Part shown: positions 11,972 through 22,019 of the stretch, piece by piece
Position numbering within the stretch: position 1 is the first letter of the stretch
Layout: every line of letters begins with the position of its first letter
Source of the DNA: Chara braunii
Lineage: Eukaryota; Streptophyta; Charophyceae; Charales; Characeae
Length of the DNA: 64,000 bases
Assembly: GCA_003427395.1 (NCBI GenBank)
Contig: BFEA01000352.1
Span: forward strand, 758,262 to 822,261
Direction: 5' to 3'
Translations under genes and position numbers: made by a program
Notes under the pieces: generated by a model
The model's database searches: none
Seen by the model: the letters and a program-made list of their open reading frames with translations, nothing else
What the model was told of the DNA's origin: nothing

Positions 11972-13560
11972 AATAATTTAGAACCTATCTTTGCACTCCA
12001 AACATCATCAAAATTTGCAAATATGTTTGATCAAGATTTAAAAGCTAAATTATTCCCACATTTATTTTCATACGGTCGAGGACACTCAGGAGAAACCAAA
12101 CGACGTTATTGTTTATTAAGCAATCGAACTTTGCAGAAGATTCATATTACACAATGCTAAATTTTGATCGTTTCTCTCTCGATCGTGGATATAAATTTTC
12201 AAATATAACTTGTAAAAACCGACCACAATTACATCAGCCAATTGTTGAAATTACAACTGACATGTTAAAAGTTGGTCTAGAAAATGCTCGACGACGTCGA
12301 TGTGGTCATACTACACCTGATAGCGTTCCGGCTCTTAAATACCTACTTCGACATGTTGAATGTGTTTCTGCACATGTTTGGGAAAACAATGCAGAACGAC
12401 GCACACGACGTCAAGAAGCATTTGCAACTTGCGATCGTTTGGACCTACCTAATTTTTTTATTACATTAATATCAAATACAGATACAACGTACACCCTTGC
12501 ATCGTATGTTTGTCTTCTTGATATCAACGAATTTTGTAATGTGTTCGTAAAAAATCCTGATATAAATACTGAATAACTAAAAGAATTATCAATGGCAGAT
12601 AATATCGCATCAGCACGTTTGTTTGACCGACTAATCCTAATATTTTTATATGATATTCTTGGCTTTGACCCAAGTACACATAAAAGTAAATCTACAGGAG
12701 GTTTATTCGGAAATGTCAAAGTATACTTTGAAATGGTAGAAACACAAGGACGAGGAACAATACATTTACACATAGTTGTTTCACTTGAAAATACACCACC
12801 AACAACTTCGGATTTTGATAAATTACAAACTTCTGATATTCAATTTAGTAAATTAGTAACACAATATGTTGACAGTATTATAAAAACATACGGTACTCAA
12901 AATATTTCATTACTATCTTGTACAGAATGTCGCGCAACCCCGCCATCATATATAGCACATCTTATATCACTATTAGCACGTTGTTCACTGTTTTCAAAAA
13001 AACATTCTAAACTACAACACGAACCCACAAACTTAAAATGCACACATTGCAGTACACTTTTTAGTTCACAACACATATATCGTCAACAAATTCTATAATC
13101 CAAACCATCACTCGGATATGATGATTTATATGATCATAATCCACCAAGAGCAACACACGTTCGTATGACTGACGATGTATTTTATATTCATCCCACAAGT
13201 CAAACGTTTTTAGCAATGCCTCCACAGTGTGTCACTTTCTTTCATCATTATCTGCACTTCTTTACTTAGTACAAACACATCACTGGACACATACTAAATC
13301 ATGTTTCAAACAAACACGCATAAACAAAAATGATGAAGTTTGCCGATATTTTTTCTCTCATGAACATTGTAAAAAAACAACACTAAACAATACAGGAATC
13401 GAATTAGCACGTGAAATAGAAAACGATATAATTTTATCAGTTTTTAATTGCAACCATAATATCCAACTTTTTTTTGTGGTGTTGAAGCAGCGGAACGTAT
13501 ATTTTACTGTTGCAATTACGCAACCAAAGATCAAGACAAAATTGATTACAAAATTATTTT
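11972..13560 (+). pseudogene. Helitron Rep domain (Helitron_like_N)
   Basis: Begins with the conserved LFPHLFSYGRG block (about 12045) and continues through LPNFFITLIS to LFGNVKVYFEMVETQGRG. The HUH endonuclease motif is HLH in GTIHLHIVV, codons 12763-12771. Downstream, CRYFF and NCNHNIQLF match the usual 'CRFxFP...CNxDIQ' stretch, and the paired catalytic tyrosines appear as YCCNY (Tyr codons 13505-13507 and 13517-13519, spacing YxxxY). So both nicking tyrosines and both HUH histidines are retained. Stops at 12574 (TAA) and 13096 (TAA) and shifts near 12100, 13210 and at the T8 run 13468-13475 break the frame. The tyrosine motif itself sits just after the last of these shifts, in the frame of the helicase. 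Confidence 0.88.
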
Positions 13561-16500
13561 TCGCTTAGCTGCTTTTGACGCACGACAACGAGGAGAACAA
13601 CTCATTGAAAAACAAACTCCGATATCATCTGAAATAAAAACTCGTCGTCGATTATCATCTCAACTTTTTAGCATAACTAATAAACAAAAAATTGTCGGTC
13701 CGCTCTGTGCACTGTACTTATTAAGACAATTTTGTGCTTACCAAAGTCATACATATAAAATAATTCCTTTATATCATGTGTTAAAACAAATCCTAAATTA
13801 CGACAGCACTATTTGTACTTTACAAAAAATGAACAAAACGTATATTGTTTCTCATCCACTTGACGATCATATTTATCGATCAGAGATACTTCCAGACATA
13901 TCTCTGTATGAATTCGTTATGCAATATTACCGTTCGAACAAATTCTCTACATCAGAAAACAAACACCACTTCTTAGATAATCACTTATTACATCAACACA
14001 AATGTTATACGTAATATAAATATTCATGTATACCTATAATTCCTTATTCTATGCGTATTCCTTATTTTCAAACTTGCACTGAAACAAATAGTAAAACAAA
14101 ATATGCTCAACTATCTCTTCTATTATTGAAACCGTTTCCTCAATTATCAAATTTGATATCTAACAACCGAACTTGGCATGACAAAATTCTTTCTTTTTAT
14201 AAAAATATTCCTCTATTTGTTTATAATATATATTTACGAATGCAAGATTACCACATTTCTCGCGAACGTGCAAATGAAATACAAAAAGACAGACATACTC
14301 GAACTATAGAACAAAATGAAGACGATGAAAAATTAAATTGTTTTTCAAACTAATCAACAGACGATGATTTCATATTTCACTCTCTATCAGATGACGACGC
14401 TCCGTATGATACATTAAATGAACAAGATCAAAATGAACAATCTTACATTCAAATGATCAATTCTAAATCAATACAAGAACATGACGATTTACATCATATC
14501 ACAAAATTGATGTCACCATCAATTTTTCAAACATTAGGAATATATAATACACTTTATAATTCAACCTCATCTCCAACTTCTACTTACATACAACAAAAAA
14601 TATTCAATATTGATATGACTTTATCATGGACAAAAACAAAACCATCTACATCGTACGAAATACGAAATCCAACTTCAAATTTGAATTATATACCTTCACC
14701 AACTTGTGTACAATTAATTACAGACGCACATCAACCACGTAACTCCACTAATATATAAAATTTTAAACCATCTTCCTCCTCTATATCACTCTTGCCTACA
14801 ATTTATCAAAATTTTGAACATTATTCATTAAACGATAAACAATATTTTGCTTTCGTTTTACTTGCTAAAACATTACTAAATACTTGGTTGATACAAACAT
14901 CTGATGAAAACACAGAAGAACCAAACTCACTACAAAATATATTTAAATCTATACAAAAACAACAACTTCTTATGTTTCTCACTGATGAAGGTGGTACTGG
15001 TAAATCTCACACCATATCTGTCATTTTAATGTTTGCTAATAAATTGCTACATTAAAAAAATATTGCAAAAATTACAATGATAGAAAAAACAGCAGTGAGA
15101 ATTTCAGGAATTACATTTCACTGGTGGATAGGAATGCACTACCTTAAACAAGATCGCTATTTTGATCGTCGAAAAACACAACTGAAAGGTATACCTGGTT
15201 TTACATTCGAACTAACTATATTAATTATCGACGAATTCTGTATGATGAACAAAAACGATTTTGTCCACTTAGATATTGCATTACGCGATGCACGAAAACT
15301 AGATATTCCCTTCGGAGGCATTCTTATACTTACATCTGGCGATATCTTCCAAATGCCACCTGTGAAAGGTATACCAGTTTTTCACGAACCATCTTCAAAA
15401 CTTGCACACACATCTTGTGATCATGAAACATTCAAACTATTGAGATTATTTTCATCTGTCATAATATCAACTGATTCAATACGATTTAAAACAGATGTTG
15501 AATGAGGTGCACATTGCAAAAATGCCAGATTCGGAATATGGACTAATGAATTCGTTAATATAATCAATAGCAGATTAATTACCAAGATACAAAACAATTT
15601 TATAATACTATCAATGAATCTTAAACCAAATTGTCATCTTGTAGTTGTTTTACCTGACAACGATAATCGTATTAATCTCATGCATACCTACACACGTACA
15701 CTATGCAAACAACTACAAAATGATAATTATCCTGTTTGTATAATTGTCGATTTCAAAAATGCATTAGAAAAAAGAAATAATCATGACATTGAATATATAA
15801 TATCATTATCAGATAATAAATTAGGTAGATTTGCACATTTTTTTGATCTTCTACCAGGTATGCCAATCACTTTCACAAAAAACGTAGAGCCATCTCGAGG
15901 AATTGTTAATGGAACATTTCGAATTCTTGATTCACTACAATTCTCAGTTGATACAACATTTTCTATTTTCCATGGCAAAAACGAAAATATACATGTATTA
16001 CTTCCAAGTTATGCACCTGACTTAGCTTGCGTTCATGTCCCAAATTGATCTTTATTAAAACAACTCCCACTTTCAATTTCAGAAAATTAAGCAAAAGATA
16101 TTTATCCCGTTTTAATACAACGAAGTCATAAATCCATCACAATTGAACTCCCTATTATACGAGGTATGCTTCAAAGAACTTGTACTCTTCGTCATTTATA
16201 ATTCTTTCATTTCTGCAATATCTTCCACTATTTACAAAATCCAAGGAGAAACATCATCTTACCTAATAGTCGCTGAATGGATAGCATCCTCTGAAGAAAA
16301 AAAAAACTAAACATAATGTTCCACAACAAGGTTATATCATAGTTTTTCGTGTCATAAACAAATTTGTCTTATTAAGTCTCAAACCGCCAACTGAAGAGAT
16401 TTGCTCATATTTTAACCTCCTGATACTATTCTCAAAGAACACATACGTCTTGAAACTTTAGCAAACGAACTTCTTTCTCGCAATCATTACATACAAATTT
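13476..16500 (+). pseudogene. PIF1-family helicase domain of Helitron protein
   Basis: One frame runs from 13475 to 16048 with stops only at 14012, 14351, 14756, 15053 (all TAA), 15503 and 16046 (both TGA). Walker A is DEGGTGKSH (about 14991), followed by the motif Ia-like TAVRISGITFHWW, Walker B IIDEFCMM (Asp at 15230), FGGILILTSGDIFQMPPV, and late motifs MPITFTKNVEPSRGIVNG (about 15860) and, after a one-base shift, STIYKIQGETSSYLIV (about 16225), equivalent to the PIF1 'T.HK.QG.T' motif VI. The order and spacing are those of Helitron helicases. It would unwind DNA 5'-to-3' during rolling-circle transfer. All core helicase motifs can be seen, so decay is recent or mild. Confidence 0.9.
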
Positions 16501-16763
16501 CTTCATGAACTTCTTTTCAAAACAGACCTTCCAATACCTTTTCCCATACATCTTATAAACCATTCAAAAATCATACATTATCCAAGAATAATTTTTCTCA
16601 CCCACCTATCCTCGCATCAAAATCATTGCAACAACCTTCTAACTCGAATATCAATAAACTTTCATCGATACATTCTCCTATTTTAATTCTTTTATGGGAT
16701 ACACCTTCAGACACTGCACAACTATCTTCACAATGCAAATAACACACTATTCACAACACATCA

Positions 16764-17271
16764 TGGCTATCTGATGTACCAATTGATATTTATATGGATT
16801 TATTAATGGAAACTTTCCCTTTTGTATTCACAACAAATAGTTTTTTATATTCTGTTGGTATTGCACATCTCAATTACGCCTTCGCAAATTATCATATCGA
16901 CAAACGTCACCGATCATGTGCACTAGAAAATATGATCATTTTCTCATACCCCTCATTTACATGGCAACCATTGGGCGCTTGTTACATTGACCTAAAAAAT
17001 CATATGATTTTTTTCTATGATAGTTTTGACTCTTCAGGCGATCCTTTCTTTGAAAATATGCATTATTCGTTTCAACATCGTACATATTTTTTTTTCTGCC
17101 ATAACAAATATGCCCCACATTAATATCCGTGAACCAAAACAAACTAACTCTTATGATTGTGGAGTTTTCATACTTACCATGACACGTCACCTACTCGAGA
17201 CCACCTCTTCCTCACACAACACGTTTCAGTCAATTAGACATGTCATTCTACCGATCTTTGATACACGATAA
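16764..17271 (+). pseudogene. Ulp1/C48-type cysteine protease domain, in frame with helicase
   Basis: WLSDVPIDIYMDLL resembles the Ulp1 entry motif 'WLxDxxIxxYxxLL'. It is followed by PLGACYIDLKNHMIFFYDS (His/Asp segment, Asp in YDS) and, after a shift at the T9 run near 17088-17096, by PKQTNSYDCGVF, which carries the oxyanion Gln and the nucleophile Cys of the 'QxNxxDCG' motif. The position where active Ulp1 proteases have His-Trp reads Thr-Trp (SFTWQPL), so the catalytic His seems absent. The linker from the helicase end (about 16440) to this domain is in one frame with only TGA and TAA stops, so protease and helicase were probably one polyprotein. Ulp1 domains are known cargo of several plant transposons. 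Role in a Helitron: processing or deSUMOylation, inferred only. Confidence 0.8.
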
Positions 17272-17622
17272 ACTTATCACAAAAATTCTCAAAGCTATAA
17301 TTCAACATCCACACATTTCATTTCCAATAGCACCTCCACATAACTGTTCATAGCTTCTTCACTTGAATTTTCACTATTACTTAGACCATACAAAATAAAT
17401 ATAAAAAAAATACATTCTCTATTATTCACAATCTATAATATGATTCACATACAAAAACACACATTCATAGAATAAAGACATTGTTAATCCTATTAAAATT
17501 TTGATGATCATTTCAACTCTTTCGTCTACATGTTTCTTTTGTGTACTTCTTCAAACGAACATAAACAAATCATCTTGCGAAACGCAGTTGTTGAAACTGA
17601 CTAATCATCAAGCACAGGACAT

Positions 17623-18603
17623 ATGTATATACATTATTTGCGATCAGCAGATGCACGTTCTTTTTATCCGGTTCTTCGAGACTACTATCCACCTTCTGCT
17701 ACTCCTCCACCCAATACATTTATTCCCTTTGAACATATATTAGAAGGATTCCAAATCGGATATACACGTGCAAGATATTATAACATTCCAAACTCAATAA
17801 TTGCACCAACACTCGATGATTTCTTTGTTATAGATCCTTTCCGTGCAACTTTAACACCTTTCTCTCTCTTCATTCATCACTATAACCCTGTTGAAGTCAC
17901 TAGAGTACAATACACATATCACTCCTCTTACCAATCACAACAAAATGCAACACAACTTTTTCATTTTTTTACGTCATACTGCATTAATGACATTTCGTTC
18001 TGAACAAACAACATTTTTTATCATTGATATTGCCATTGCAATAAGAATTATCTCACATTCATTCTTTTTATTTACTCTTCTTTCACTAATCACATTCAAT
18101 CATATACCATTGCATTCTTTATATTTTGCTGCAACACAAGAATTTGACGAAAGTTTATCAAATTACATTAGAGTAAATCAAACAAACTTCAGAATCTCGT
18201 TCTATGCTTTCACACTTTCACTCTGCACTTTCATCACACAAGTATCAAGACAATTAGCTCGTTATAGAGCAGCTTCACTTCGACTATATCTCGGTAATCA
18301 TTCTTATGACTCTCATATATTAACACAACTTGTCAACCTTTCAAACCACATACTATTTGCTTTGCGTCAAGACGTACCTAATAATCCAGTTTTCCTTGCA
18401 CAGTGGTTTTTTGAAGGCCCTAGTCCATGGTTCTATTATATACTTAACAATATTGTATGACGTCCAATCTCATACTCATATTTTCCTTCTCATTTCATTC
18501 AATACCTCAGACCCTTTACCGAATTCCGACGAGCTTTTCGAGTCGATCATGATAGCAACGATTTAGCACTACTTGCTTTTCAATCGCCCGGAATTGAATA
18601 ATA
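17623..18603 (+). pseudogene. Unrecognised gene 'A', copy 2, one frameshift
   Basis: Starts 350 bp after the protease. The first frame (17623) gives SADARSFYPVLRDYYPP, then TLDDFFVIDPFR (17806) and VEVTRVQYTYHS. At the T7 run 17966-17972 the reading moves one base and continues as LRHTALMTFRS through QTNFRISFYAF to VPNNPVFLAQWFFEGP and WFYYILNN (about 18450), followed by TGA, then FRVDHDSNDLALLAF and a TAA-TAG end at 18600. Every conserved block of copy 1 is present in order, so the two are paralogues of one family of about 330 residues. Function unknown. Its position directly after the Helitron polyprotein suggests it is an accessory gene of the same element. Confidence 0.72.
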
Positions 18604-18887
18604 GCTTGACCCCCAAAAATATGCTGCAAAGCAAAAAAAAGATAATCATAAATGCTCATAAATACCTAATATACAATATAATTGATAAAACAATTTACCT
18701 TGTTATAAAATATAAATATCAATATATTTCATATATTTGATATACTGTTTTTTCTTTACTCTCTCTTCTCTTTCTCTTTTTCCCTCCATCTTGCCAACCC
18801 TCCTTCTCTCAGCCTATACCATTTATATATTTCATTTTCTTTTTTTTTACAAATAATAACTCATAGTTTTTCTTTTGTATTCAAACA

Positions 18888-19538
18888 ATGACTTCCGGAA
18901 CATCATATGCCTCAACACAAGGTGCCGATTCAGAAGTTTCAAATCTCAAGCACCCAAAAGTCAACATGGATGATATACTCAAGCAGACAAGAAGCTTACA
19001 AGAAAAGAAACGCGCAAAGATATACATCATTCACAACTCAACTTATGAACTACAAGCATTCATCGAGGGACTAAAACCTGATGGATCATTGCTGGTGACA
19101 GAAAGATAATATCTTGTTCAATTCAAATAGCGTTGGGCGAGAGATACACGTGTGGTGGACATGATTCTAGCCGACACAAATCAAGAAAACGATGTCGATG
19201 ACATACATTGGACATTGACAAATGTTCATGGCACTACACAAAACGACTTATTATCGCTACTACGAAAAGAGACGGTCTATAATTATGACGAAGACCTTGC
19301 AATGTCAGCGATCGGAACACTTATGACATTCAACCGAACAACGGGACATAGAATAAACGAATGGAACGACGTTCGATATCCTTGTTTTAATGCAAATAGA
19401 AGATCGATGAAACCTATACCATCGGACATAATTATACAACAGAACATACGTTCGACATCGAATGACCATGTATCTTCTGTACACAATTCAACCACAAGTG
19501 CTACGGACACTCGGGAAGATGCAGATCCACCATCATAA
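18888..19538 (+). pseudogene. Unrecognised gene 'B', copy 1
   Basis: ATG at 18888 opens a 73-codon reading ending GLKPDGSLLVTER, then TAA, YLVQFK, TAG, and continues in the same frame as RWARDTRVVDMILADTNQ (19118) through DDIHWTLTNVH, DLLSLLRKETVYNYDEDL and LMTFNRTTGHRINEW to TAA at 19536. The part from SLLV to TFNRTTGH matches copy 2. The sequence is charged and soluble-looking, with no recognised motif. AT-rich flanks with pyrimidine tracts (18720-18880) could contain a promoter but none is identifiable. I do not assign a function. Confidence 0.6.
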
Positions 19539-19884
19539 ACAGCAAGGTAATTTTTTTTTATCATTTACGCAAAAAACCAAAAAACATAATAAATAACAAA
19601 CAACAAAAAAATCCTCCCTTCCTATTTTTTTTTCCCTTCAAATTGTAATAGCTATTACAACTATAAATGTATGAAAAGACAAAAAAAAATCATAAAACAA
19701 AAACGATTATAAATAACTACACAAATATTTTCCAATTATTATTTTTTAAACCAACAAAATCTATCTCAAATATCTATCTTCTTTTCCATTCCTATCAATT
19801 GCATTTGCTTCCCCTTTCATCCAAATTTATAAATAATAATAATAATAAAAATACACAGATGACATTCAACCCAATCAACCTCTT

Positions 19885-20094
19885 TTTCTAGAAAGCATCC
19901 AAGACGGGGATTCGTATGCTTTCGGAGTCGGCCCTACTATCGACTTGGAGTAAACCCGACTTGTCGAGGGTGGTACTTTGAGATCTCGGTGGTGACAACC
20001 CGACTTCTGAGATTAGGGTTACTATAACTCAAACGAAGGGAAAAAGTATCCACAAACCACTTTCTAAAAAGTTTGGTACATGATAATTCAAAAC
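19885..20094 (+). repeat. 210-bp dispersed repeat, copy 2
   Basis: Partner of 1588-1800. It retains the same blocks but with many C-to-T/G-to-A differences, in keeping with its AT-rich surroundings. It lies between gene B copy 1 and ORF C. No coding sequence. Confidence 0.8.
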
Positions 20095-20402
20095 AAATCA
20101 ATCATTCATTTTTTTCCATCATAATAAAAATTATGATTATATTCTAAATATTATAATAATAAACAAAAATACTCCAACAATCAGAAATTAACCAAAAAAA
20201 TAAGCACACTATTCGATCCTACATAAATAATTACCACTCAAACTATCAATACATAAATTTGCCAAATCGTATAAAAATTAAACTAATACTAAATTTGCAT
20301 TGCTTCAGGTAATTTTTATATTAATACATACAAATAATTGTTTTTTGTATATCTGTGGTTTTATTTTTTGCAGGTATCATTCGCATTCATTCTTCATACA
20401 CA
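20095..20402. other. AT-rich non-coding DNA
   Basis: Nothing identifiable. A GT-rich stretch with TTTGCAG precedes the next ORF and could be an intron 3' end, which is speculation. Confidence 0.4.
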
Positions 20403-20744
20403 ATGTCAAATCTTCATCGTTCTTTCAATGATCTTCATACATATTTAGAACGACACAACCAACATCATGAATTGTAAATCGACGAAGAAGGGATTATCAT
20501 CTCTTACTTTACATATCACTCTACAACTTCCTTATCATTATATATTTTCCTAACATATATCACACCGTCACCAACAAACCCTCAAAATATACGTATTGCT
20601 ATCATCAACGACATGATTTGCCTTCTCGATACACCTCATCGTGGAACAAAAAATCTATTAACCAATACCACTTATCACAGATACGTTTTCACGACTCTTA
20701 TCGCTTTGAACTCATCATTCGGTTTAGCATATATTCTAAATTAA
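20403..20744 (+). pseudogene. Small unrecognised ORF 'C' with one in-frame stop
   Basis: ATG at 20403 reads MSNLHRSFNDLHTYLERHNQ, HHEL, TAA (20475-20477), then IDEEGIIISYFTYHSTTSL and on to SSFGLAYILN and TAA at 20742-20744, 113 codons in all. In DNA this AT-rich a 113-codon frame with one stop is unlikely by chance. There is no recognised domain. It lies between gene B copies, on the same strand, so it may be another accessory ORF of the element. Confidence 0.5.
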
Positions 20745-20766
20745 ACAAAAATAATACATAACTCAT

Positions 20767-21322
20767 TTGTCTTTATGTTCTATTTCATGGCAGATCAAAG
20801 ACACTTTCAAAGAGGAACTGAAGACTCGGCAACCACATGGGCGTTGCAATGCAACAAGGAAGAAGAGTACATCACACAAGAATTATCGACCTCGGACGGT
20901 ATCTTCAATTTCTTCCCATACATCAGCCGACACCGATCGCAGAAAGCGGACTTCTAGTACCACATCATAGATGTAAGCGAGGACCGCAAAACGTTGTTAT
21001 AATATACATCGCAGACATGGATCAGCCAGAAGCGATCAACGACATTCACATGACACTCAAGACGAACTACATGGACACTTATAAAAATCTGATACCATTA
21101 CTACGAAGAGCAATTGTATACGATTACAATGAAGACTACGAAATTTCAACGATATGAACAACTATCACATTCGACTATACTTCTGATCATTGCGAATCAT
21201 TACTATCTCATGGACTAATATTCGACACACATTTTCAACATATGACACCACAACCTGCTCGCATCCACACATTACCCCCCACATTAAATATAATTTCGAA
21301 AACTGATAATAAAACTCAATGA
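20767..21322 (+). pseudogene. Unrecognised gene 'B', copy 2, broken
   Basis: The best frame (20837 onward) carries PIAESGLLVPHHR, then VVIIYIADMDQPEAINDIHM, TLKTNYMDTYKNLIPLLRR, AIVYDYNEDYEISTI, TGA (21155), TTITFDYTSDHCESL. This aligns motif by motif with copy 1 (DDIHxTL, LLxLLR, VYxYxED, TFxxTxxH). It ends near 21322 with TGA. No function assigned. Together with copy 1 it shows that the gene was duplicated within, or carried by, the AT-rich element. Confidence 0.55.
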
Positions 21323-21479
21323 GACATCGATACTATTGTAGGAAAATAACTCCAACAATGCAGTCATAACCAGGAAACAGACAAGTCGTCGTAAGCTTTA
21401 AGCAATTTGTCAGTTCATAAGGTCGATCAACGTTGTCATAACCAGCAACTTGGTTTTCCTTTACGAATAGAAAGTTGAA

Positions 21480-22015
21480 AATAATCAAACACCTTCAAAA
21501 CTTGATCGTGTGACCCTGTATTCATATATTGATTTCTTCACTATATGCATTAAAAGACTCGATACACAAACCTGATGTTACTAGTCCCCGTCAATCATTC
21601 TTAGGCCACGGGGCCCTTTCATTTTTGTTTTTTCTACAACAATTGATTGTACACTCTTAAACTTCTTCTTTACTTGATAATAAAATTCTCTTTGAATTGC
21701 TTTCCAATCTACATTTATATGAAATGCTTTGTTTTTCCTAATCCATACTCAGTTCCCATCAACTCGACAACAAATCCCACCACATGAATGGATTCTGACG
21801 TCGCCTCTTTAGCATTTCAACATTATCATAATAAATTAACTCAAAACATAAACAACAATTTATACAATCAGATACCATCAAAACTTGATCCTGTCTCCGT
21901 ATATTCGTATGGTCGTTTGTTCACCATATGTTTGTTGGTTCACCATACGCTTGTCAGAATTCAATACATAAATCTAATACTGTTAGTCTGTCTTGGCCAT
22001 TCTTAAACCACCAGT
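21480..22015 (+). repeat. Direct repeat pair (21490-21615 and 21880-22012)
   Basis: Shared words in order: AAAACTTGATC, GTGACCCTGTATTC/CTGTCTCCGTATATTC, AATACATAAATCT-like, and CATTCTTA followed by CCAC. The stretch between carries CCAATCTACATTT. Coding content is absent. This marks the right edge of the AT-rich block; composition becomes ordinary from about 22 kb. Confidence 0.55.
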
Positions 22016-22019
22016 ACTC

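Larger units (their letters stand above)
10390..17271 (+). mobile_element. Helitron (rolling-circle transposon), coding region, decayed
   Basis: The + strand encodes, in the canonical order, a basic N-terminus, a DUF6570-like domain, a Helitron-type Rep domain with HUH and paired-tyrosine motifs, and a PIF1-family helicase, followed in the same frame by a Ulp1/C48 cysteine protease. Helitrons move by rolling-circle replication using Rep for nicking and joining and the helicase for strand displacement. The frame is interrupted by roughly a dozen TAA/TGA stops and several single-base shifts but is otherwise open over nearly 7 kb of AT-rich DNA, which is impossible by chance. Neither terminus (5' TC, 3' hairpin plus CTRR) could be placed with confidence, so the limits given are those of the coding part only. 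It is probably no longer autonomous. Confidence 0.9.

Noticed and set aside
10500-21160. Stop-codon reassignment (TAA/TGA read as sense)
   Set aside because: Frameshifts occur as well, other elements in the window use stops normally, and deamination explains the pattern more simply.
7900-21340. AT-rich block as an integrated large DNA virus
   Set aside because: No capsid, polymerase B, primase or packaging ATPase motif was seen, whereas Rep-HUH and PIF1 motifs fit a Helitron.
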